From: CAIYPH01 sp043744375
GTDB taxonomy: Bacteria > Pseudomonadota > Alphaproteobacteria > Acetobacterales > Acetobacteraceae
Direction: 5' to 3'
DNA length: 7,128 nt
Assembly (NCBI GenBank): GCA_043744375.1
Contig: JAYTUU010000068.1
Coordinates: forward strand, 1 to 7,128
Shown here: in pieces, positions 1 to 6,003 of the stretch
Layout of the letters: each line of letters begins with the position of its first letter
Numbering within the stretch: the stretch's first letter is position 1
Made by a program: the position numbers and the translations under genes
The notes under the pieces: model-generated
What the model saw: only the letters and a program-made list of their open reading frames with translations
Databases searched by the model: none
Told to the model about the DNA's origin: nothing

Positions 1-36
1 TGCGGTCGGGAAGCAGGCGGAAAGGACATGGACAGC

Positions 37-64
37 TTGACTCATGTCTGCATTCTTGAGTCAA
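37..64. repeat. Short inverted repeat TTGACTC / GAGTCAA
   Basis: The 7-bp arms at 37-43 and 58-64 are perfectly complementary and separated by 14 bp. A second pair, GACATG (25-30) and CATGTC (43-48), interleaves with it. The spacing would suit a dimeric regulator or a small hairpin. No -10 box sits at a proper distance from the TTGACT, so I do not call a promoter. The function is unknown, and arms this short can arise by chance. Confidence 0.3.
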
Positions 65-97
65 CCGGCCACCGCGGACCCCTACCTGGGCAGTTAC

Positions 98-165
98 AAG
101 TTTTTGCTTCTTTTTTCAAAAAGAAGTGCTGTTCTTTTTTGAAAACGGAACCACAGAACTTTTGA
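98..165. repeat. AT-rich intergenic element with two similar hairpins
   Basis: This stretch is strikingly AT-rich against its GC-rich surroundings. The first hairpin has 9-bp arms CTTCTTTTT (107-115) and AAAAAGAAG (118-126) around a 2-nt loop. The second (131-151) has the same plan: GTTC pairs with GAAC outside, and T-run pairs with A-run inside with mismatches. The two 20-21-nt units look like diverged copies of one motif. From memory, similar T-rich/A-rich elements occur between genes in Acetobacteraceae; I cannot verify that here. It might act as a bidirectional transcription end for a gene left of the window. A plus-strand frame stays open from 1 to the TGA at 163-165 through the element, but its sequence does not look like protein. 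I find no supported gene in 1-282. Confidence 0.45.
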
Positions 166-270
166 GTTTTTGTGTCCCGTCCGTGCCCTGGCTTCGGTGT
201 GAGGCGGGTTGGAGTGGGGAGAAATTCCGCTTATGGTGCGGGCAACCGGGCGGTGCATGCCTGGATGGGG

Positions 271-276
271 AAGGAT
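271..276 (+). promoter_or_regulatory. Ribosome binding site deciding the start of the solute-binding protein
   Basis: AAGGA at 271-275 lies 7 nt before the ATG at 283. It is the only good Shine-Dalgarno match among the candidate starts (172, 265, 283). The 283 start also places a signal peptide exactly at the N-terminus, so both lines of evidence agree. Confidence 0.7.
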
Positions 277-282
277 CTGGTC

Positions 283-1869
283 ATGAGGATTTCGCCGTTC
301 TGTTTGGTTGCGGCCGTGCTGGTGCCGATGTTGTGGGCTGTGCCGGTGTTGGCGCAGAAGAAGACCACGTTGGTGATCGGGCTCGATATCAGTGATGGGC
401 GCAACTATGACACCGCGCGGTCGGCCGATCTGACGCCGCCGCTGACGCATGGGGGGGTGTATGAGACGTTGTTGACGCTTGATGCCGATGATCTGGTGAA
501 TGTGAAGCCGTCGTTGGCGACTGCGTGGGTGCTGGTAAATGACGGCAAGGCGTGGCGGTTTACGTTGCGTGCGGGGGTGAAATTCTGGGATGGCGGGGCG
601 ATGACGGCGGAGGATGTGAAGTTCTCGCTCGATCGGCTTGTGAACATCAAGGACCAGCCGGCGAGCTATGCGGCGAATATGGGGGCGGTGACGATCGTTG
701 ATCCGATGACGGTCGAGATTGCGATGAAGAATCCGGCCGAGCCGTTGTTGCTGGACCTGACGGCGCCTTCGTTTGCGATCTATTCGAAGAAGATGGCGGT
801 GGCGCAGGGGGCGGTGTCGGAGCCGGGGGCGAATGAGAGCGACAAGGCGACGAACTGGCTGAACGGCAATTCGGCTGGCACGGGGCCGTATCACATGGTT
901 CGCTGGGAGCGGAATGCGGGCATCGAGATGCGGCGCAATCCGAACTGGTGGGGTGGGGCGGCGGCGTTCGAGCGGGTGGTGATACGGCACATCGCGGATG
1001 GCGGGGCGCAGCTGCTTTCCGTGCGCAAGGGCGATATCGATATCGCGATGAATTTGTCGGCGGAGCAGTTGGATAGCCTGGCGGGGAATGCCGATACGAA
1101 GGTGATCGAGGGTGCGAGCACGGATACGCTGTATTTCATGATGACGTCGGACCCGGCGATCAACCCGATGCTGGCGAAGCGGGAGGTGCGGCAGGCGGTG
1201 GCGGCGGCGCTGGATTATGACGGGATGATCAAGGCGCTCGTGGGTGGGTTTGCGGATCGGCCGCCGGCGTTTCTGCCGGCGGGGATTGCGGGCACGACGC
1301 TGGCGCAGACGAAGGATTTCGGGTTTCGCGAGAACCTTGCCAAGGCGAAGGAGTGGCTGGCGGCGGCGGGGGTTCCGCAGGGGTTTGAGTTCGAGTTGAC
1401 GTATCCGACTTCGGCGTATTTCAGCACGTCCTACGCGTTGATGGCGCAGAAGATGCAGTCGGACCTGGCGCGGGTTGGGATCAAGGCGACGTTGCGGCCG
1501 ATGGATAATGTGAATTGGCGCAGTCAGTTCAACGGGGGCAAGTTGCAGGCGACGGTGGCGGCGTGGAACTCGCCGTCGCCGAACCCGTATTTGTGGACGG
1601 GGGCGTCCGTGCAGCGGGTGGCCGGGCGGATGCATTGGACGGTGCCGGCGGAGGTGAAGGCGCTGGTGGCGGCCGGGGCGGCGGAGAACGATGGGGCCAA
1701 GCAGGCGGCTATCCATGAGAAGTTTGCGCGGATTATTGTCGACAACGCCAACTACGTTACTTTGATGCAGCCGATCTATCGGGTTGCCGTCTACAAGAAC
1801 ATCGCGGGCGTGCAGTTGACGCCGAACGTGTGGAAGATGGAGTTGGCGAAGATCCGGCCGGCGAATTGA
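283..1869 (+). CDS. ABC transporter periplasmic solute-binding protein, family 5 (peptide/nickel/opine type)
   Basis: This 528-residue protein is a periplasmic binding protein of the DppA/OppA-like family, which captures a ligand and hands it to an ABC permease. The start at 283 gives a clean Sec signal peptide: basic MR, a hydrophobic core, then VLA before Gln25 as the likely cleavage site. Family hallmarks follow in order: KPSLATAW then W-R-F-T-L-R-A-G-V-K-F-W-D-G and TAEDVKFSLDRL (about residues 75-119), GTGPYHMVRWERN followed by RRNPNWW (199-223), and EVRQAVAAALDYDGMI (301-316). The length is normal for the family. No Cys follows the signal peptide, so it is probably soluble rather than a lipoprotein. 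No permease or ATPase gene is next to it; the following gene is a GNAT enzyme overlapping its stop. The ligand cannot be inferred: peptides, nickel, opines, sugars and organic acids are all used by relatives. An earlier in-frame start at 172 would bury the signal peptide. Confidence 0.92.
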   Translation: MRISPFCLVAAVLVPMLWAVPVLAQKKTTLVIGLDISDGRNYDTARSADLTPPLTHGGVYETLLTLDADDLVNVKPSLATAWVLVNDGKAWRFTLRAGVKFWDGGAMTAEDVKFSLDRLVNIKDQPASYAANMGAVTIVDPMTVEIAMKNPAEPLLLDLTAPSFAIYSKKMAVAQGAVSEPGANESDKATNWLNGNSAGTGPYHMVRWERNAGIEMRRNPNWWGGAAAFERVVIRHIADGGAQLLSVRKGDIDIAMNLSAEQLDSLAGNADTKVIEGASTDTLYFMMTSDPAINPMLAKREVRQAVAAALDYDGMIKALVGGFADRPPAFLPAGIAGTTLAQTKDFGFRENLAKAKEWLAAAGVPQGFEFELTYPTSAYFSTSYALMAQKMQSDLARVGIKATLRPMDNVNWRSQFNGGKLQATVAAWNSPSPNPYLWTGASVQRVAGRMHWTVPAEVKALVAAGAAENDGAKQAAIHEKFARIIVDNANYVTLMQPIYRVAVYKNIAGVQLTPNVWKMELAKIRPAN

Positions 1870-2375
1870 CGGCGGAGATTGTTACCGATCGGCTGATCCT
1901 GACGCCGCACACGCTGGCGGATTTCCCGGCATGTGCGGCGCTTTGGGCCGATCCTGCGGTGACGCGGTATATCGGTGGGCGGGCGTTCACGGCCGAGGAA
2001 AGCTGGGCGCGGGTGTTGCGGTATGCCGGGCACTGGGCGCTGCTGGGGTTCGGCTATTGGGCAATTCGTGAGCGTGGCATTGGGGCGTTTGTCGGTGAGG
2101 TGGGTTTTGCCGATCACCGCCGCAGCCTTGATCCGCCGTTCGGGGATGATCCGGAGATCGGCTGGGCGTTGGCCGTGGCGGGGCAGGGCAGGGGGTTTGC
2201 GCGGGAGGCGGTTCGTGCCGTGCTGGCTTGGGGGGATGTGCGGTTCAGGCGGCGGACGGTGTGCATGATCCATCCGCAGAACGAGCGGTCGCTGCGGCTG
2301 GCGGGGGAGGTGGGGTATGTCGCCTATGCCGAGGGCCGGTATCGCGACGCCCCCACCATTCTGCTGGCCCGCTAG
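1866..2375 (+). CDS. GNAT family N-acetyltransferase (RimJ/RimL-like)
   Basis: This protein of about 169 residues transfers an acetyl group from acetyl-CoA to an amine, for example a protein N-terminus or a small molecule; the acceptor is unknown. Visible family features are the N-terminal TDRLILTPHTLADF, the RYIGGRAFTAEESW segment, the GEVGF strand, the acetyl-CoA pyrophosphate loop Q-G-R-G-F-A (residues 107-112) followed by REAVRAVLAW, and the C-terminal HPQNERSLRLAGEVGYV. I chose the TTG at 1866 because it gives the usual family N-terminus directly before the RLIL strand. A GTG at 1830 would add 12 residues and lie inside the upstream gene. The TTG overlaps the TGA of the binding-protein gene as TTGA, which suggests translational coupling; no strong Shine-Dalgarno sequence precedes it. 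Its TAG stop overlaps that of the convergent MmgE/PrpD gene. A functional link to transport is not evident. Confidence 0.85.
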   Translation: MTAEIVTDRLILTPHTLADFPACAALWADPAVTRYIGGRAFTAEESWARVLRYAGHWALLGFGYWAIRERGIGAFVGEVGFADHRRSLDPPFGDDPEIGWALAVAGQGRGFAREAVRAVLAWGDVRFRRRTVCMIHPQNERSLRLAGEVGYVAYAEGRYRDAPTILLAR

Positions 2376-3748
2376 GCGGCGCGTACGGCGGCTGGCGGGG
2401 GCGCCCAGTTCGAAACGATGGCATCCAGATTGGCGGCGGTGTCGAGGCGCAGGATTGCATCGCGCAAGGCGTGGGCTTGGACGTCGCCCAGGACGGGGCT
2501 GACGAGGGCGAGGAATTTTTCTTCGAGGCGGCGGCCCTGCTGGGCGATGTCGGTGGCGGGGATGCCGGCGTCGTGGGTGGAGTGGCGTGTGGTCTGGTCG
2601 AAGAGGGCGATGTCCATTTCGGCGCGGGTGTAGGACCAGCCCTGCTGGAAATCGACGACGACGCGGTCGCGCAGGGCGATCAGTTCGGGGTCGTTCACGG
2701 TGGCTTCGTTGTAGACGTCGAGGCGCCCGGTTTCGTGGCCGGCGAGGGCCATGGCGGCGGTCAGGCGGAGGCTGAACTTGGCTTCGAGCCCGGTGCGGGG
2801 GGCGGCGATGTTGCAGACTCGGTCGGTGGCCTGGTCGATCCGCAGGGTGATGGCGGCGATCTGTTCGGGGCGGACGCCGTGGCCTTCGCGGATCTTGCGG
2901 GCCGCTTCGATGCCGGAATGGGTGAGGTAGCAGGCGGCGTGGTATTTGAACAGATTGTTGCGGATGTGCCAGTCGCCGGCGGGGAGGGCGAAGGCGGCTT
3001 CGGGGTTGAAATCCGGGCTGTGGGCGGCGGCGAAGCCCTGCGCGCATTCGATGCTGTCGGGACGGGCGGTGAAGCCGCGGGCGGCCAGGCGGGCGGCGAG
3101 CAGGCCGTTGCGGGCGGCGTGGCCGGCGTGCAGCGGCTTGCACATGGTGCCGAACATCGACTTCAGGCCGGCCGCCTCGGTGGCGGCGATGCCGAGGGCG
3201 TGCACGCTCTGCTCCTCGTCGAGGCCGAGCAGATGGGCGCAGGCGGCGGCGGCGGCGAACGTGCCGACGGTGCCGGTGGCGTGGAAGCCGAGCGCGTCGT
3301 AGTGGCCGGGGGAAATGGTCGCGCCGACGCGGCAGGCCGTTTCGTAGCCGGCGAGGAAGGCGGTAATGATGGCGGCGCCGCTGCTGCCGTGCTCCTCGGC
3401 CAGCGCCAGCACGGCGGGCAGGATGGCGACGGTGGGGTGCCCGGGCATGGTGAGGTTGACGTCGTCGTAGTCGAGCGCATGGGCCGCGGTGCCGTGCAGC
3501 AGGGCGGCGGCGAGGGGGGGCAGGCGCAGCGCCAGACCGGCGATGCCGGCGGCCTCGCGCCCGCCTTCGGCCGCGAGTTCGGCGGCGAGGATGCGCACGA
3601 GTTCGTCGTCGGCGCCGGCGATGGAGACGCCGACGGCATCGAGCACGCATTGCATGGCAAGGGCGCGGATGTCGGCGGGGATGGCTTCGTGGCGGATGGC
3701 GCGGGCGTGTTGGGCGATGCGGCGAGTGAGGCCTGTGGGTGTTGGCAT
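2372..3748 (-). CDS. MmgE/PrpD family protein (2-methylcitrate dehydratase / cis-aconitate decarboxylase fold)
   Basis: This 458-residue cytoplasmic protein belongs to the family of 2-methylcitrate dehydratase PrpD, MmgE, cis-aconitate decarboxylase and iminodisuccinate epimerase; members act on small di- or tricarboxylic acids or related compounds. Recognisable motifs are HALDYDD (90-96), GHPTVAILP (103-111), GFHATGTVGTFAAAAA (154-169), KPLHAGHAARNG (204-215), KYHAACYLTH (268-277) and AKFSL (323-327), covering the helical domain and the start of the lid domain. The length is typical. The start has a strong AAGGA 8 nt upstream, located inside the end of the crotonase gene, whose stop is only 2 bp away, so the two are surely co-transcribed. 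Which reaction it catalyses cannot be told: the family is functionally broad, and the usual prpB/prpC methylcitrate-cycle neighbours are absent. This argues against a true PrpD and for a separate catabolic role. Confidence 0.9.
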   Translation of the reverse strand: MPTPTGLTRRIAQHARAIRHEAIPADIRALAMQCVLDAVGVSIAGADDELVRILAAELAAEGGREAAGIAGLALRLPPLAAALLHGTAAHALDYDDVNLTMPGHPTVAILPAVLALAEEHGSSGAAIITAFLAGYETACRVGATISPGHYDALGFHATGTVGTFAAAAACAHLLGLDEEQSVHALGIAATEAAGLKSMFGTMCKPLHAGHAARNGLLAARLAARGFTARPDSIECAQGFAAAHSPDFNPEAAFALPAGDWHIRNNLFKYHAACYLTHSGIEAARKIREGHGVRPEQIAAITLRIDQATDRVCNIAAPRTGLEAKFSLRLTAAMALAGHETGRLDVYNEATVNDPELIALRDRVVVDFQQGWSYTRAEMDIALFDQTTRHSTHDAGIPATDIAQQGRRLEEKFLALVSPVLGDVQAHALRDAILRLDTAANLDAIVSNWAPPPAAVRAA

Positions 3749-3750
3749 GC

Positions 3751-4554
3751 TCAGCGTCCTTGAAAGACAGGAATGCGTTTTTCGTTGAAGGCGCGGACGC
3801 CTTCGTGGCGGTCTTCGGTGGGGACCATGCGGTTATAGGCCTCGATCTCGAACATCAAGGCGCTGGCGAGGTCCATCTGCATGCCGGTGTTCACGGAGTG
3901 CTTGATCTGGCGGGTCGAAATGGGCGCGTTGCCGGCGATGCGGGTGGCAGTGGCGAGCACGTCGGGGAGGAGATCGGCGGGGGCACAAACCTTGTTGACG
4001 ACGCCCCATGCCTCCGCCTGTTCGGCGGTGAAAGGCAGACCGGTCAGCAGGATTTCCTTGGCGCGGCGGGTGCCGACGGCGCGGGGCAGGTTCTGCGTGC
4101 CGCCGGCGCCGGGCATGATGCCGAGGGTGACTTCGGTGAGGGCGAAGCGGGCGGTGCTGGCGGCGTAGGCGAAGTCGCAGCACAGCACCATCTCCAGGCC
4201 GCCCGCGTAGGCGGCGCCGTTGACGGCGGCGATGATCGGGATCGGGCAGGCGAGCATGGCGCGGATTTGCCGCTCGAAGATCAAATGTTGGGCTTGCCAC
4301 TGGGCGTCGGTCATGCCGTTGCGTTGCTTGAGGTCGCCGCCGGCGCAGAAGGCTTTTTCGCCGGCGCCGGTGAGGATGATGCAGCGATAGGCGGCGGGGT
4401 CGGCGCCGAGGGCGTCGAACACGGCGAGCATGTCGAGGCCCATTTGCGTGTTCATGGCGTTGGCGACGGCGGGGCGGTTCAGGGTGATTTGCAGCACGTG
4501 GGGCGCGGGGCTGTGCAGGGCCAGGGTTTCGGTGTCGTGAAGTTCGAAGGCCAT
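3751..4554 (-). CDS. Enoyl-CoA hydratase/isomerase (crotonase superfamily)
   Basis: This 267-residue cytoplasmic enzyme most likely hydrates a 2-enoyl-CoA, though the crotonase fold also supports isomerases, dehalogenases and hydrolases. The oxyanion-hole segments are AFCAGGDL (68-75) and the N-G-A-A-Y-A-G-G-L-E stretch (112-121). Glu121 and Glu141 (in FALTEVTLG) sit at the positions of the two catalytic glutamates of classical enoyl-CoA hydratase, followed by the conserved IMPGAGGTQNLPR. Both acids are retained, which favours hydratase chemistry. The C-terminal FNEKRIPVFQGR ending is typical of the family. It is the first gene of a minus-strand operon with the MmgE/PrpD gene and is divergent from the CoA-transferase gene. 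A GGA lies 4-6 nt upstream of the ATG. The acyl-CoA substrate is unknown. Confidence 0.92.
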   Translation of the reverse strand: MAFELHDTETLALHSPAPHVLQITLNRPAVANAMNTQMGLDMLAVFDALGADPAAYRCIILTGAGEKAFCAGGDLKQRNGMTDAQWQAQHLIFERQIRAMLACPIPIIAAVNGAAYAGGLEMVLCCDFAYAASTARFALTEVTLGIMPGAGGTQNLPRAVGTRRAKEILLTGLPFTAEQAEAWGVVNKVCAPADLLPDVLATATRIAGNAPISTRQIKHSVNTGMQMDLASALMFEIEAYNRMVPTEDRHEGVRAFNEKRIPVFQGR

Positions 4555-4578
4555 TGTTTCCGTCCATCGGTTGGGGCG

Positions 4579-4607
4579 AGGCTATCGGCGCGCGAGCGCG
4601 GGGTCAA
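4579..4607 (-). promoter_or_regulatory. Candidate sigma70-type promoter for the crotonase-MmgE/PrpD operon
   Basis: On the minus strand a TTGACC (4607-4602) is followed after 17 nt by TAGCCT (4584-4579), about 24 nt upstream of the crotonase ATG. The -35 match is good and the -10 match is poor, but weak -10 boxes are common in GC-rich alphaproteobacteria. The -35 lies within the promoter-proximal copy of the 16-bp duplication. No equally good promoter was seen for the divergent CoA-transferase gene. Confidence 0.35.
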
Positions 4608-4626
4608 CGAAGCGCGGGGTCAACGA
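4595..4626. repeat. Perfect 16-bp tandem duplication in the divergent intergenic region
   Basis: The unit AGCGCGGGGTCAACGA occurs twice head to tail (4595-4610 and 4611-4626), and a third partial unit begins AGCGGGG at 4627. Both full copies carry GGTCAA, which reads TTGACC on the minus strand. It lies between the divergent crotonase and CoA-transferase starts, where a regulator operator would be expected. It may equally be a replication-slippage duplication. Confidence 0.8.
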
Positions 4627-4751
4627 AGCGGGGCGGCTGTGCTACAGCGGGGCCATGCCGATGATCAACTGGTGCGCCGGCATGTCGTCATCGCCGTGCA
4701 AACACGCTGGCAAGTTACCGATGGGCCGCGGCCGTCGGTTCAGGAGATCTG

Positions 4752-5975
4752 ATGGTCCATCAACGTGACTTCACGCCCGCCGCCCGGCCGCCATTGTCGG
4801 ATTTGCGGGTCATTGATCTCTCCCGGCTCGTCGCCGGCAACATGGTCAGCCTGCAACTGGCGGATCACGGGGCGGAGGTGATCAAGATCGAGGACCCGCA
4901 GAAGGGCGATCCGTTGCGGGCCTGGCGGGTGGGCGGGCATTCGCTGCACTGGAAGGTCTATGCACGGAACAAGAAGAGCGTGGCGCTGGGTTTGCGCGAT
5001 CCGGTGGCGCTTGGGCTGTTGCGCGACCTGATCGCGACGGCCGACGTGCTGGTGGAGAATTTCCGGCCGGGCACGCTGGAGGAGATGGGGCTTGGGCCGC
5101 AGGACCTGTGGGCGCGCAATCCGCGGCTGATCGTGGTGCGCATCTCGGGCTTCGGCCAGGACGGGCCGTATGCGGAGCGGCCGGGCTTCGGCTCGCTGGT
5201 GGAGGGGATGTCGGGGTTTGCCGCGATGAACGGGTTTGCCGACCGCGAGCCGGTGCTGCCGCCGCTGGCGCTCGCCGACATGATTGCGGGGCTCTACGGC
5301 GCCTATGCGGTGATGATCGCGCGCCGCGAGGTGGAGCGCGGTGGGCCCGGGCAGGTGATCGATTTGCCGTTACTTGACCCCATCGTTTCCATTCTCGGCC
5401 CGCAGGCGGAGAGTTTTCGCACGTCGGGCCATTTGCCGGAACGCACCGGCAGCCGTTCCAACACCACCAGCCCACGCAACGTGTTTCGCACCCGTGATGG
5501 CCGCTGGATTGCTATTTCCGCGTCCATCCAGACGATGGCGGAGCGGCTGCTGCGGGTGGTCGGCCGGCCGGACATGATCGCCGATCCGCGTTTCGCCACC
5601 AATACCGCGCGCGTCGCCAACGTCGCGGAGACGGAGGCGCCGATCGTGGCGTTCATCGCGGCGCGCGACTGCGCCGAGGTGATGGCGATTTTCGAGCGCG
5701 AGCAGATCACCGCGGCGCCGGTCTATGATGTCGACCAGCTCATCGCCGACCCGCATGTGGTGGCCCGCGACGTGCTGGTGGATATGCCGGATGCCGAGAT
5801 GGGGCGGGTGATGATGCACAACGTGGTGCCGCGCCTGTCCGCCACCCCCGGGGCGCTGCGGCTGCCGGCGCCCGATCTCGGCCAGCACACGCGCGAAACC
5901 CTGGCGGCACTCGGCTGCGACGTGGCCATGCTCGACAGCCTGCATGCCAGTGGGGCGATCCGGCTCGCGGACTGA
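4752..5975 (+). CDS. Class III CoA-transferase (CaiB/BaiF family)
   Basis: This 407-residue cytoplasmic enzyme moves CoA from one acyl-CoA to a free carboxylate, activating an acid without ATP. The N-terminal LSDLRVIDLSRLVAGN, then LADHGAEVIKIE (36-47), R-N-K-K-S-V-A-L-G-L (72-81), ADVLVENFRPGTLEEMGLG (97-115) and ISGFGQDGPYAERPGF (131-146), are classic for the family. Asp176 in LALADMIAGLYGA is the expected catalytic aspartate that forms the acyl anhydride. The C-terminal TAAPVYDVDQL and DPHV segments are also standard. The ATG has AGGAG 5 nt upstream. Length is normal (about 380-420). It is divergent from a crotonase/MmgE-PrpD operon and is plausibly co-regulated with it. The plus strand is G-rich through the first half of the gene and more balanced or C-rich after about 5400. 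No terminator was found after the stop; a passenger remnant begins about 28 bp later. The substrate is unknown. Confidence 0.93.
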   Translation: MVHQRDFTPAARPPLSDLRVIDLSRLVAGNMVSLQLADHGAEVIKIEDPQKGDPLRAWRVGGHSLHWKVYARNKKSVALGLRDPVALGLLRDLIATADVLVENFRPGTLEEMGLGPQDLWARNPRLIVVRISGFGQDGPYAERPGFGSLVEGMSGFAAMNGFADREPVLPPLALADMIAGLYGAYAVMIARREVERGGPGQVIDLPLLDPIVSILGPQAESFRTSGHLPERTGSRSNTTSPRNVFRTRDGRWIAISASIQTMAERLLRVVGRPDMIADPRFATNTARVANVAETEAPIVAFIAARDCAEVMAIFEREQITAAPVYDVDQLIADPHVVARDVLVDMPDAEMGRVMMHNVVPRLSATPGALRLPAPDLGQHTRETLAALGCDVAMLDSLHASGAIRLAD

Positions 5976-6003
5976 GCGGCCCGTTCACCACAAAGTCGGT
6001 TGA

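Noticed and set aside
1..45. Possible 5' end of a divergent minus-strand gene beginning at an ATG at 45-43 and running off the left edge
   Set aside because: Only 15 codons are visible, there is no clear ribosome binding site, and no motif is recognisable.
172..282. N-terminal extension of the binding protein to an ATG-less upstream start at 172
   Set aside because: It would put 37 residues before a textbook signal peptide and lacks a ribosome binding site.
1031..1046. Perfect 16-bp palindrome GCGATATCGATATCGC
   Set aside because: It lies in frame inside the binding-protein gene and simply encodes the GDIDIA segment typical of the family. No regulatory role is suggested.
94..1716. A 540-codon open frame on the minus strand across the binding-protein gene
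   Set aside because: Its product is a low-complexity Arg/His/Pro-rich string typical of the antisense of a GC-rich gene, and the plus-strand protein matches a known family throughout.
2228..3763. A 511-codon plus-strand open frame, and long minus-strand alternatives (1791-3650), across the MmgE/PrpD gene
   Set aside because: The products are Gly/Ala/Val-rich or Arg-rich shadows. The MmgE/PrpD frame carries all family motifs, a strong ribosome binding site and an operon partner.
5976..6003. Terminator after the CoA-transferase gene
   Set aside because: No stem-loop or T-run could be found in the short gap before the passenger remnant.
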